This document shows positions 19,572 through 27,580 of a stretch of 64,000 nt of DNA, in pieces. Origin of the DNA: Allobosea sp. Leaf344 (GTDB lineage: Bacteria > Pseudomonadota > Alphaproteobacteria > Rhizobiales > Beijerinckiaceae); contig NZ_LMRT01000001.1 of NCBI RefSeq assembly GCF_001426225.1, forward strand, positions 211,325 to 275,324, read 5' to 3'. How positions within the stretch are numbered: position 1 is the stretch's first letter; each line of letters starts with the position of its first letter. The notes under the pieces are model-generated. The model was not told where the DNA came from. It made no database searches and was given only the letters and a program-made list of their open reading frames with translations. A program made the position numbers and the translations under genes.

Positions 19572-20912
19572 ATGACCTCCGCCCTGAAGCCTCTGGGAAC
19601 GCCCAACGACCTCGATGCCTTCTGGATGCCGTTCACGGCGAACCGGTCCTTCAAGCAAAATCCGCGCATGATAGCCCGCGCAGAAGGAATATACTATTAC
19701 ACTCCTGAAGGTAAGCCCATCATGGACGGAACGGCAGGCTTGTGGTGCTGCAATGCCGGCCATGCAAGAAAGCCGATTATACAGGCCATTCAGGCGCAAG
19801 CCGAGGAGCTGGACTATGCGCCATCCTTCCAGTTCGGCCACCCCAAGGTGTTCGCCGCCGCCGCACGCATCGCCGCGCTGGCGCCGGGCGATCTCGACCA
19901 TGTGTTCTTTGCCGGTTCCGGCTCCGAGGCCGTCGACACCGCTCTGAAGATCGCGATCGCCTATTGGAACGTCTCCGGCAAGGGCGCCAAGACGCGGCTG
20001 ATCGGCCGCGAGCGCGGCTATCACGGCGTCGGCTTCGGTGGCATCTCGGTCGGCGGCATCGTCAGCAACCGGAAGTTCTTCGGCGGGCTCCTGACCGGCA
20101 CCGACCATTTGCCGCATACCTATGACCGCGCGAAACAGGCCTTCACCAAGGGCGAGCCCGAATATGGCGCGCATTTCGCCGATGAGCTCGAGCGGATCGT
20201 GACCTTGCACGACGCCTCGACCGTGGCCGCGGTCATCGTCGAGCCGATGGCCGGCTCGACCGGCGTGCTGCCGCCGCCGCAGGGCTATCTCAAGCGCCTG
20301 CGCGAGATCTGCGACAAGCACGGCATCCTGCTGATCTTCGACGAGGTGATCTCCGGCTTCGGCCGTCTCGGCCATGCCTTCGCCGCCGAGCGCTACGGCG
20401 TGATCCCGGACATGATCACCTTCGCCAAGGGGGTCACCTCGGGCACCGTCCCGATGGGCGGCGTGATCGCGCGCAAGCACATCTACGACGCCTTCATGCA
20501 TGGTCCCGACAATGTGATCGAGCTATTCCACGGCTACACCTATTCCGGCCACCCGCTGGCGGCGGCGGCGTCGCTGGCCGCGCTCGACATCTATCGCGAC
20601 GAGGGGCTGTTCGAGCGGGCGAAGACGCTGGAGCCGATCTGGGCGGAGGCTATGATGTCGCTGAAGGAGGAGCCGAACGTGCTGGACATCCGCACGCTCG
20701 GCCTCGTCGCCGGCATCGACCTCGCCTCCCGCCCCGAAGGCGTGGGCAAGCGCGCCTATGAGGCGATGGACCGGGCCTTCCGCGAGGAGGGGCTGATGAT
20801 CCGCATCACCGGCGAGACCATCGCGCTGACCCCGCCGCTGATCATTTCCGAAAGCCAGATCGAGGAGCTGACCGAGAAGGTGCGGCGGGTGATCAGGGCC
20901 GTGGCGGGATGA
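19572..20912 (+). CDS. Omega-amino acid:pyruvate aminotransferase-like class III aminotransferase
   Basis: A 446-residue PLP enzyme of class III, closest in layout to beta-alanine/omega-amino acid:pyruvate transaminases. Lys286 in TFAKGVTSG binds PLP, and FDEVISGFGR supplies the cofactor-contacting Asp. The WMPFTANR segment near residue 18 and LWCCNAGH near 57 are typical of the omega-APT subgroup. It would transfer amino groups from omega-amino acids to pyruvate in the cytoplasm. AGGA lies about ten bases before the ATG. Class is sure; the exact amino donor is not. Confidence 0.92.
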   Translation: MTSALKPLGTPNDLDAFWMPFTANRSFKQNPRMIARAEGIYYYTPEGKPIMDGTAGLWCCNAGHARKPIIQAIQAQAEELDYAPSFQFGHPKVFAAAARIAALAPGDLDHVFFAGSGSEAVDTALKIAIAYWNVSGKGAKTRLIGRERGYHGVGFGGISVGGIVSNRKFFGGLLTGTDHLPHTYDRAKQAFTKGEPEYGAHFADELERIVTLHDASTVAAVIVEPMAGSTGVLPPPQGYLKRLREICDKHGILLIFDEVISGFGRLGHAFAAERYGVIPDMITFAKGVTSGTVPMGGVIARKHIYDAFMHGPDNVIELFHGYTYSGHPLAAAASLAALDIYRDEGLFERAKTLEPIWAEAMMSLKEEPNVLDIRTLGLVAGIDLASRPEGVGKRAYEAMDRAFREEGLMIRITGETIALTPPLIISESQIEELTEKVRRVIRAVAG

Positions 20913-20998
20913 GCCCACGGCAATAGCGCGGGCACCGGAGGCGGCGGCCGCCCCCGGGCCGGGCTGCGGCCCGCGCCGCGCCTCTCAGACAGCGCTGA

Positions 20999-21033
20999 CG
21001 GGCCGCATGGTGCATCTGCATCCGCGCGGCCCG
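20999..21033. terminator. GC-rich hairpin between convergent genes (possible bidirectional terminator)
   Basis: Arms CGGGCCGC and GCGGCCCG (8 bases each) flank a 19-base loop between the convergent aminotransferase and fatty-oxidation genes. A second smaller GC hairpin is at 20956-20972. There is no T-tract on either strand, so this is a weak candidate. Confidence 0.25.
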
Positions 21034-21041
21034 GAGCCCGT

Positions 21042-23240
21042 TCAGGCCGCCTTGCCGGCGGTCCCGTAATAGCTCTCGCCGGTCTTGGCCATGCGCTTGA
21101 GCTGCCGGTTCGGCTTGAAGCGCTCGCCATGCTTCTTGGCCAGCGATTCGCACAGCTTCACGAAGGCGGCCGCGCCCATATTGTCGATATAGCTCAGGGT
21201 GCCGCCGGAATAGGGCGCGAAGCCGAAGCCGATGATCGAGCCGACATCGGCCTCGCGCGGGTCGGTGACCACGCCTTCCTCATAGGTGCGGGCGGCTTCG
21301 AGCGCCTGCGTCACCAGCAGCCGGTGCTTCAGCTCCTGCATGTCGACGCGCTCCGGCTCCTGGCTCTTGCCGACGAGATCGGCGAGCCCGGGCCAGAGGC
21401 GCTTGGGCCCGGCTTCGGGATAATCGTAGAAGCCCTTGCGGTTCTTGCGGCCGAGCCTGCCATGGGTCTCGACCATCGCCGAGAGCAGCGTCTCCTGCGC
21501 CGGGTCGACGGCGCCCTCGCCCAGCTGCGCCTTGGTCGCCTTCAGCACCTTGAAGGCGAGATCGACCGCGACCTCGTCGTTCAGGGAGAGCGGGCCGACC
21601 GGCATGCCGGCCTGTCTGCCGGCCTGCTCGATCATCGCCGGCGGCACGCCTTCCATCAGCATCAGATGGCCCTCGCGGATGTAATTGCCGACGCAGCGAT
21701 TGGCGTAGAAGCCGCGGGTGTCGTTGACGACGATCGGCGTCTTGCGGATGGCGCGGACGAAATCCAGGGCCAGCGCCAGCGCCTTGTCGCCGGTCTTCTT
21801 CGCCATGATGATCTCGACCAGCAGCATCTTCTCCACCGGGGAGAAGAAATGGATGCCGATGAAGTTCTTCGGCCGCTGGCTGCCGGCCGCCAGGCCGGTG
21901 ATCGGCAGGGTCGAGGTGTTGGAGCCGAAGATGGTGCGCGGCCCGACCGCGGCCTCGACCTTGGCGATGACCTCGGCCTTGACTTTGGGATCCTCGAACA
22001 CCGCCTCGATGACCAGATCGCAGCCCTTGAGCTCGGCATAATCGGCCGTGGCCTGGATGCGCCCGAGCAGCGCGTCGCGGTCGGCCGTCTTGGCCCGGCC
22101 CTTCATGATCTGGTCGGAGACCAGCTTGTGCGAATAGGCCTTGCCCTTGTCGGCGGCCTCCTGGTCGCGGTCGATCAGCACCACCTCGAGGCCGGCATTG
22201 GCGCTGACATAGGCGATGCCGGCGCCCATGAAGCCGGCACCGACGACGCCGATCTTCTTCAGCTTGCCCGGCGGGATATCGGCCGGGCGGCGCGCGCCCT
22301 TGTTCAGCTCCTGCATCGAGACGAAGAGCGAGCGGATCATCGAGGCCGCTTCCTTCGTCCGCAGGATTTTCGCGAAATAGCGGCTCTCGACCTTCAAAGC
22401 GAGGTCGATCGGCAGTTGCAGCCCCTCATAGACCGCCGAGAGGATGGCGCGGGCGGCGGGGTAATTATCGTTGGTCTCGCGCCGATAGATCGCGTTGGCC
22501 GGCGGCCAGATCTGCATGCCGGCCGGGGAATAGACCTTGTTGGAGGGCAGCTTGAACTTCGGGTCGTCCCAGGGCGCCTTCGCCTGGGGATTGGCCTTCA
22601 GCCACTCCTTGGCATTGGCGACGAGCTGGTCGCGCGGGACAACCGCATGGACGAGGCCGGAATTGCGCGCCGGCAGGGCTTTGATCTGCTCGCCCTTGAA
22701 CATCATCTGCAGCGCGTCGCCGGTCTGCATCAGCCGCGAGACGCGCTGGGTGCCGCCGGCGCCCGGGAACAGGCCGACCTTGATCTCGGGCAGGCCGACC
22801 CTGGTGGTGCCGTCATCGGAGCAGACGCGGTACTGGCAGGCCAGGGCGAGCTCGAAGGCGCCGCCGAGGCAGACGCCGTGGATCGCGGCGGCGAAGGGTT
22901 TGCCGCAGGTCTCGAGCTTGCGGTAGAGCAGCGATAGCTTGCGGCTCTCGTCGAAAAAGCGCTGCATCGCGGCCTGCTCGCCCTGCTCCTTGGCGAGCCC
23001 GACATAGAGGTCGCGCAGCCCCTGCAGCATGGTGAGGTCGGCGCCGCCGGAGAAGCTCTCCTTGCCGGAGGTGACGACGCAGCCCTTGATCGCCTCGTCC
23101 GAGGCCACCTTGTCGACGATCGCGTCGAGCTCGGCCATCAGTTCGGGCGTGATGACGTTCATCGAGCGGCCGGGCATGTCCCAGCTCGCGGTGGCGATGC
23201 CGTCCGAATCGGTCTCGAAGCGGAAATTGGTGAGGTTCAT
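21042..23240 (-). CDS. Fatty-acid oxidation complex alpha subunit (enoyl-CoA hydratase / 3-hydroxyacyl-CoA dehydrogenase)
   Basis: A 732-residue fusion catalysing the second and third steps of beta-oxidation. The crotonase domain (about 1-200) carries CLGGAFELALACQYRV and a GGTQRVSR segment; the NAD-binding domain starts near 330 with IGVVGAGFMGAG, and the C-terminal 3-hydroxyacyl-CoA dehydrogenase domain follows with the IHFFSPV segment. The next gene upstream is a thiolase, its expected partner, on the same strand with a 145-base gap. FadB- and FadJ-type proteins are not separable here by eye, so I give no symbol. Confidence 0.95.
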   Translation of the reverse strand: MNLTNFRFETDSDGIATASWDMPGRSMNVITPELMAELDAIVDKVASDEAIKGCVVTSGKESFSGGADLTMLQGLRDLYVGLAKEQGEQAAMQRFFDESRKLSLLYRKLETCGKPFAAAIHGVCLGGAFELALACQYRVCSDDGTTRVGLPEIKVGLFPGAGGTQRVSRLMQTGDALQMMFKGEQIKALPARNSGLVHAVVPRDQLVANAKEWLKANPQAKAPWDDPKFKLPSNKVYSPAGMQIWPPANAIYRRETNDNYPAARAILSAVYEGLQLPIDLALKVESRYFAKILRTKEAASMIRSLFVSMQELNKGARRPADIPPGKLKKIGVVGAGFMGAGIAYVSANAGLEVVLIDRDQEAADKGKAYSHKLVSDQIMKGRAKTADRDALLGRIQATADYAELKGCDLVIEAVFEDPKVKAEVIAKVEAAVGPRTIFGSNTSTLPITGLAAGSQRPKNFIGIHFFSPVEKMLLVEIIMAKKTGDKALALALDFVRAIRKTPIVVNDTRGFYANRCVGNYIREGHLMLMEGVPPAMIEQAGRQAGMPVGPLSLNDEVAVDLAFKVLKATKAQLGEGAVDPAQETLLSAMVETHGRLGRKNRKGFYDYPEAGPKRLWPGLADLVGKSQEPERVDMQELKHRLLVTQALEAARTYEEGVVTDPREADVGSIIGFGFAPYSGGTLSYIDNMGAAAFVKLCESLAKKHGERFKPNRQLKRMAKTGESYYGTAGKAA

Positions 23241-23385
23241 GGGACACTCTCCTTGGAGGCCGTGACGAAATCGAAAAATCCCTCGCCCGAGGGGCGGGCC
23301 GCCGGCCCGATCGGCGGAGCCTCCCGGACCTTCCTCTGGGCCGCCGCGCGGTGCCCCGCGACGAGGGCCGGCAAATCGGACGGCG

Positions 23386-24594
23386 CTAGACGCGCTCGAT
23401 GATGGTCGCGACGCCCATGCCGGCGGCGACGCAGAGCGTCACCAGAGCGGTCGTCTTGTCGGTGCGTTCCAGCTCGTCGAGCACGGTGCCGAGGATCATC
23501 GCGCCGGTCGCGCCGAGCGGATGGCCCATGGCGATGGCGCCGCCATTCACGTTCAGAACGGCGTCGTCGATGTCGAAGGCCTGCTGATAGCGCAGCACCA
23601 CCGAGGAAAACGCCTCGTTCAGCTCGAACAGGTCGATGTCGCGGGTGGTCATCCCCGCCTTGCTCAGCACGCGCTCGGTCACGTCGACCGGACCGGTCAG
23701 CATCAGCGCGAGATCGGAGCCGATGGTGGCGAAGGCGCGGATGCGGGCGCGCGGCTTCAGCCCCGCCGCCTTGCCGCCCTTCTTCGAGCCGACGAGCACG
23801 GCGGCGGCGCCGTCGACGATGCCGGAGGAATTGCCGGCGTGATGCACGTGATTGACGAATTCGACATCCGGATGGGCCGCGGTCGCCACCGCATCGAAGC
23901 CGCCCATCTCGCCCATCTGGACGAAGGAGGCCTTCAGCGCAGCGAGCGCCTGCATGTCGGTATTGGGCCGGATGGTCTCGTCCCGGTCGAGCAGGATCAG
24001 CCCGTTGATGTCGGTGACGGGGATGACCGAGTTCTTGAAATGCCCCGCCTGCCAGGCGGCGGCGGCGCGCTTGTGCGAGCGCACGGCATAGGCGTCGACA
24101 TCGTCACGCGAGAACCCGTATTTCGTGGCGATCAGATCGGCCGAAATCCCCTGCGGCATGAAATAGGTGTCGATGGCGACGGAGGGGTCCACCGCCATGC
24201 CGAAGCCGGAGGCGCCCATGCCGACACGGCTCATGCTCTCGACGCCGCCGCCGATCGCCATCTCCTTCTGGCCGGACATGATCTGCGCGGCGGCGAGGTT
24301 GACCGCATCCAGCCCCGAGGCACAGAAGCGGTTGATCTGCACGCCCGGCACCTCCTTGCCGTAGCCCGCCTTCAGCGCCACGGCGCGGGCGATGTCGGCG
24401 CCCGCCTCGCCGACCGGATCGACGCAGCCGAAGACGACGTCCTCGACCAGGCTGGTGTCGAGCCCGTTGCGGTCGCGCAGGGCGCGCAGCGTCTGGGTGC
24501 CGAGCTCGATCGCGGTGACCTCGTGCAACGAGCCGTCGGCCTTGCCCTTGCCGCGCGGTGTGCGGACATGGTCGTAGATGAATGCGTCTGCCAT
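23386..24594 (-). CDS. Acetyl-CoA C-acyltransferase (thiolase)
   Basis: Performs the thiolytic last step of beta-oxidation. The 402-residue protein has the nucleophile Cys91 in [12 protein letters not shown], the [16 protein letters not shown] segment with its catalytic histidine, and the second cysteine in CVAAGMG near the C-terminus. It is transcribed with the fused hydratase/dehydrogenase downstream and the acyl-CoA dehydrogenase upstream, so the three genes give a full cycle. Gaps of 145-190 bases between them leave room for internal promoters. Identity is confident. Confidence 0.95.
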   Translation of the reverse strand: MADAFIYDHVRTPRGKGKADGSLHEVTAIELGTQTLRALRDRNGLDTSLVEDVVFGCVDPVGEAGADIARAVALKAGYGKEVPGVQINRFCASGLDAVNLAAAQIMSGQKEMAIGGGVESMSRVGMGASGFGMAVDPSVAIDTYFMPQGISADLIATKYGFSRDDVDAYAVRSHKRAAAAWQAGHFKNSVIPVTDINGLILLDRDETIRPNTDMQALAALKASFVQMGEMGGFDAVATAAHPDVEFVNHVHHAGNSSGIVDGAAAVLVGSKKGGKAAGLKPRARIRAFATIGSDLALMLTGPVDVTERVLSKAGMTTRDIDLFELNEAFSSVVLRYQQAFDIDDAVLNVNGGAIAMGHPLGATGAMILGTVLDELERTDKTTALVTLCVAAGMGVATIIERV

Positions 24595-24781
24595 CAGGGC
24601 CTCCCGGGCTGGCCGCAGCGAGGCGGCTCATTGATCAGGCTTGTCTCTCGGCCCTCGCCCCGAGCCGCGATCCCGCCGGGACCGCGTCTCGCAGGATGCT
24701 CCGGAAAGCGCCTGGCGCAAACCGAATGATCCTCGCGCGGCCGCTATACGCGGCCGCTCGGGTCGAGGGCCGGAGCCGTCT

Positions 24782-26581
24782 TCAGAACTGTTCGGCGGCG
24801 AGCGCCATGGTGCTGTCGGCGCCCGCGGTGATCCGGGCGAGATGCGCGGCCGTCTCCGGCAGGGCCCGCTCCATGAAGAAGCGCGCCGTCACCAGCTTGG
24901 TGTTCATCCGCTCGGTCGCGCCGTTTGCGCCGGCCTTCAGCTTGTCCTGCGCCACCTTCGCCATGCGCGCCCACATATAGCCGAGCGAGACCAGGCCGAG
25001 CAGATGCATGTAGTCATTGGCGCCGGCACCGGCATTGTCGGGCTTGGCGAGCGCATTGTTCATGAACCACATCGTCGCCTGCTGGAGATGGCCGAGCGAG
25101 GCCTGGAGCGGCGCCAGCAGCGGCTTCAGCGCTTCGTCCTCGCCATTCTCCTTCAGGAAACCGCCGACCTCGTTGAAGAAGGCCATGATGGCGCGGCCAC
25201 CGTCGCGGCCGAGCTTGCGGCCGACCAGATCCATCGCCTGGATGCCGTTGGCGCCCTCGTAGATCATCGCGATGCGGGCATCGCGCACGAACTGCTCCAT
25301 GCCCCATTCCGCGATATAGCCATGGCCGCCGAACATCTGCTGCGCCTTGACCGCGTTGTCGAAGCCGATATCGGTCAGCACGCCCTTGAGCACCGGGGTC
25401 ATCAGCCCGAGCTGGTCATCCGCCGCCTGGCGTTCGGCCTGGTCGCTGGAGCGGTGCGCGATGTCGGATTTCAGCGCGTTCCACAGCATGAAGGCGCGCG
25501 CGCCTTCGTTGAAGGCCTTGATCGACATCAGGTTCCGGCGGACGTCGGGATGGACGATGATCGGGTCCGCCGCCTTGTCAGGGCTTTTGGCGCCGGTCAG
25601 CGCGCGGCCCTGCAGCCGGTCCCGGGCATAGGCGACGGCGTTCTGGTAGGCGACCTCCGACTGCGCCAGCCCCTGGATCGCGACGCCGAGCCTCGCCTCG
25701 TTCATCATCACGAACATCGCGTTGAGGCCCTTGTTCTCGGCCCCGACCAGCCAGCCGCGCGCGCCATCATAGTTCATGACGCAGGTCGCGTTGCCGTGGA
25801 TGCCCATCTTGTGCTCGATCGAGCCGCAGGAGACGCCGTTGCGCTCGCCGACGGAGCCGTCCTCGCGGATGATGTTGCGGGGCACGACGAAGAGCGAAAT
25901 GCCTTTGGTGCCGGCCGGCGCACCCTCGATGCGGGCGAGCACGAGATGGATGATGTTCTCGGTGATGTCCTGCTCGCCGGCGGAGATGAAGATCTTGGTA
26001 CCGGTGATCGCGTAGGAGCCGTCCGCCTGCGGCACCGCCTTCGTCTTGATCAGGCCGAGATCGGTGCCGCAATGCGGCTCGGTCAGGTTCATCGTCCCCG
26101 ACCAGGCGCCTTCGATCATCTTCGGGAGATAGGTGCGCTTCTGCTCTTCCGAGCCATGGACATAGAGCGCCGCCAGCGCGCCCATGGTGAGGCCGGGATA
26201 CATGGCGAAGGCCATGTTGGCCGAGGAGGCGAATTCGTTCATCACGGCGCCGAGCGTATAGGGCAGCCCCTGCCCGCCATATTCCGGGTCCATCGCCAGA
26301 CCGATCCAGCCGCCTTCGGCATAGGCCTTGTGCGCCTCCTTGAAGCCCTTGGGCGTGGTCACCGTGCCGTCGGCGTTACGGGTGCAGCCTTCGAGATCGC
26401 CCGAGCGGTTGAGCGGCTGCAGCACCTCCTCGCAGAGCTTCGCCCCCTCGCCCAGAACGGCCTCGACCACGTCGGCCGTCGCGTCGGCGAAGCCGGGAAG
26501 GTTGTTGTAGCGCTCGATGTTGAAGACGTCGGCGAGCAGGAACAGCGTGTCTTCGACGGGTGCCTTGTAGACCGGCATCAT
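24782..26581 (-). CDS. Acyl-CoA dehydrogenase (large, ~600-residue type)
   Basis: FAD enzyme that introduces the alpha-beta double bond in acyl-CoA. At 599 residues it belongs to the large subfamily with an extra C-terminal helical domain, which includes DmdC- and FadE-like enzymes. Typical segments are MNLTEPHCGTDLG (flavin loop), TGTKIFISAGEQD, and IYEGANGIQAMDLVGRK near residue 435. It heads the beta-oxidation set. An inverted repeat at 26620-26639, 39 bases upstream, may be its operator, and the MerR gene lies beyond. Family is sure; chain-length preference is unknown. Confidence 0.94.
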   Translation of the reverse strand: MMPVYKAPVEDTLFLLADVFNIERYNNLPGFADATADVVEAVLGEGAKLCEEVLQPLNRSGDLEGCTRNADGTVTTPKGFKEAHKAYAEGGWIGLAMDPEYGGQGLPYTLGAVMNEFASSANMAFAMYPGLTMGALAALYVHGSEEQKRTYLPKMIEGAWSGTMNLTEPHCGTDLGLIKTKAVPQADGSYAITGTKIFISAGEQDITENIIHLVLARIEGAPAGTKGISLFVVPRNIIREDGSVGERNGVSCGSIEHKMGIHGNATCVMNYDGARGWLVGAENKGLNAMFVMMNEARLGVAIQGLAQSEVAYQNAVAYARDRLQGRALTGAKSPDKAADPIIVHPDVRRNLMSIKAFNEGARAFMLWNALKSDIAHRSSDQAERQAADDQLGLMTPVLKGVLTDIGFDNAVKAQQMFGGHGYIAEWGMEQFVRDARIAMIYEGANGIQAMDLVGRKLGRDGGRAIMAFFNEVGGFLKENGEDEALKPLLAPLQASLGHLQQATMWFMNNALAKPDNAGAGANDYMHLLGLVSLGYMWARMAKVAQDKLKAGANGATERMNTKLVTARFFMERALPETAAHLARITAGADSTMALAAEQF

Positions 26582-26619
26582 GTCCTCCCTCGGATCGCGG
26601 AGCGGTGGGCCCGCTCGAT

Positions 26620-26639
26620 ATAGTTCACATATAAACTAT
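26620..26639 (-). promoter_or_regulatory. Inverted repeat ATAGTT-N8-AACTAT upstream of the acyl-CoA dehydrogenase
   Basis: A perfect 6-8-6 inverted repeat stands in a conspicuously AT-rich patch 39-58 bases upstream of the start codon, where a promoter would be expected. It resembles a dimeric repressor site. Whether the neighbouring MerR protein binds it is unknown; its spacing is not the usual 19-20 base MerR promoter spacer. Confidence 0.4.
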
Positions 26640-26715
26640 TAACCGCCGCTTGAGAAGGGGGCATGGCCGATGAAGGGCATCCCGCAGCTTCGTCGCGGAT
26701 CCCGGCCCCGATACG

Positions 26716-26744
26716 AAAAACCCCGGGCCGCGAGACCCGGGGTT
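26716..26744 (-). terminator. Rho-independent terminator of the MerR gene
   Basis: A 9-base perfect stem (AACCCCGGG and CCCGGGGTT) with an 8-base loop occupies 26719-26744, and read on the minus strand it runs into five T residues. It lies 45 bases after the MerR stop codon and separates that gene from the beta-oxidation genes. Confidence 0.8.
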
Positions 26745-26788
26745 CGACCTGCCGGAGCGGCGGGTCCGTCGATCATGGCCGGTGAGGC

Positions 26789-27232
26789 TCAGCCCTTGGC
26801 CTGGGTCGCCTCGAGTTCGGCGATGGCGGCATCGATCTCGGCGCGCTGCGAGCGGAGGAGCTCGAGCTGCTCGCTGATCTGCTCGGCGCTCAGATGCAGG
26901 CCGCCGACGGTCGCGGCGCCTTCCACGGCGCCCTTCTTCTCCTCATTGGCGAGCATCTGGCGGATCTCCACCAGCGTGAAGCCGAGCTGCTTGCCCTTGA
27001 GGATCAAGGCGAGGCGGCTGCGATCCCGGCCGGAATAGATCCGGGTCATGCCCGAGCGGGTCGGCGACAGCAGGCCACGCGACTCGTAGAAGCGCAGCGT
27101 CCTGAGCGTGACGTCGAAATCCCGGGCGAGATCGCTGATGGTGAAGCCACCGGCCTCCGCATTGTCCTTCTCGGACGCGGTGGAGCGACCGGTTGTCGTG
27201 GCGGAAACCGCCATGGCGCTTTGGCGCGGCAT
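26789..27232 (-). CDS. MerR-family transcriptional regulator
   Basis: A 147-residue regulator. The MerR winged HTH begins near residue 29 (FTISDLARDFDVTLRTLRFYESRGL), and a dimerising coiled coil follows (ANEEKKGA to ELEATQAKG). The C-terminus has no cysteine metal site, so it is not a metal sensor; related MerR proteins beside acyl-CoA genes (LiuR-like) respond to acyl-CoA or branched-chain intermediates. It precedes the beta-oxidation genes on the same strand but is cut off by a strong terminator. AGGTAA boxes in its upstream region may include its operator. Confidence 0.88.
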   Translation of the reverse strand: MPRQSAMAVSATTTGRSTASEKDNAEAGGFTISDLARDFDVTLRTLRFYESRGLLSPTRSGMTRIYSGRDRSRLALILKGKQLGFTLVEIRQMLANEEKKGAVEGAATVGGLHLSAEQISEQLELLRSQRAEIDAAIAELEATQAKG

Positions 27233-27580
27233 CGTGTTGTCCTTCGGATGGAGAGGGTGCTTCGTCGGTGACGGGCGAAGGCTTAGGATGCACGAACCCT
27301 ACGCGGCGACAGTGGCTTTCGTTAGGTAAGGCCGGGGTTCCGCGAGGTAAGTTACCGTTACCTGTCCCGGGATCGGCCGCCGCCGCGGGGCGGGGCTTCG
27401 GAGAAAGTTAAGATTTGTCCCGGTTTTTAACCAGCTGTTTACCTTAACCGCCAAAAGCTGCCGTCACGGTTCGACAGGTGGCCCCTCGGCTTGGCCGCCT
27501 CATCCGATTCGGACGAATGGGCGCGGCCTCGGGGGCCCGCGCCGTTCAGGCGAGAAACAGCCCCCAGGCGAGCATGAATC
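27233..27580. promoter_or_regulatory. Divergent regulatory region between the MerR gene and podJ-like gene
   Basis: This 348-base gap holds no gene. AGGTAA occurs at 27324-27329 and 27345-27350, and its complement TTACCT at 27358-27363 and 27439-27444. The middle pair forms a perfect inverted repeat (AGGTAA-N7-TTACCT), and GGTAAGTTACC (27346-27356) is an 11-base palindrome. Three TTAA half-sites (27408, 27427, 27444) lie nearer the podJ-like gene but lack the N7 spacing of a full CtrA box. Control by MerR and by a cell-cycle regulator are both inference. Confidence 0.5.

Noticed and set aside
27408..27447. CtrA box upstream of the podJ-like gene
   Set aside because: Only TTAA half-sites with 13-15 base spacing were found, not the TTAA-N7-TTAA full site.
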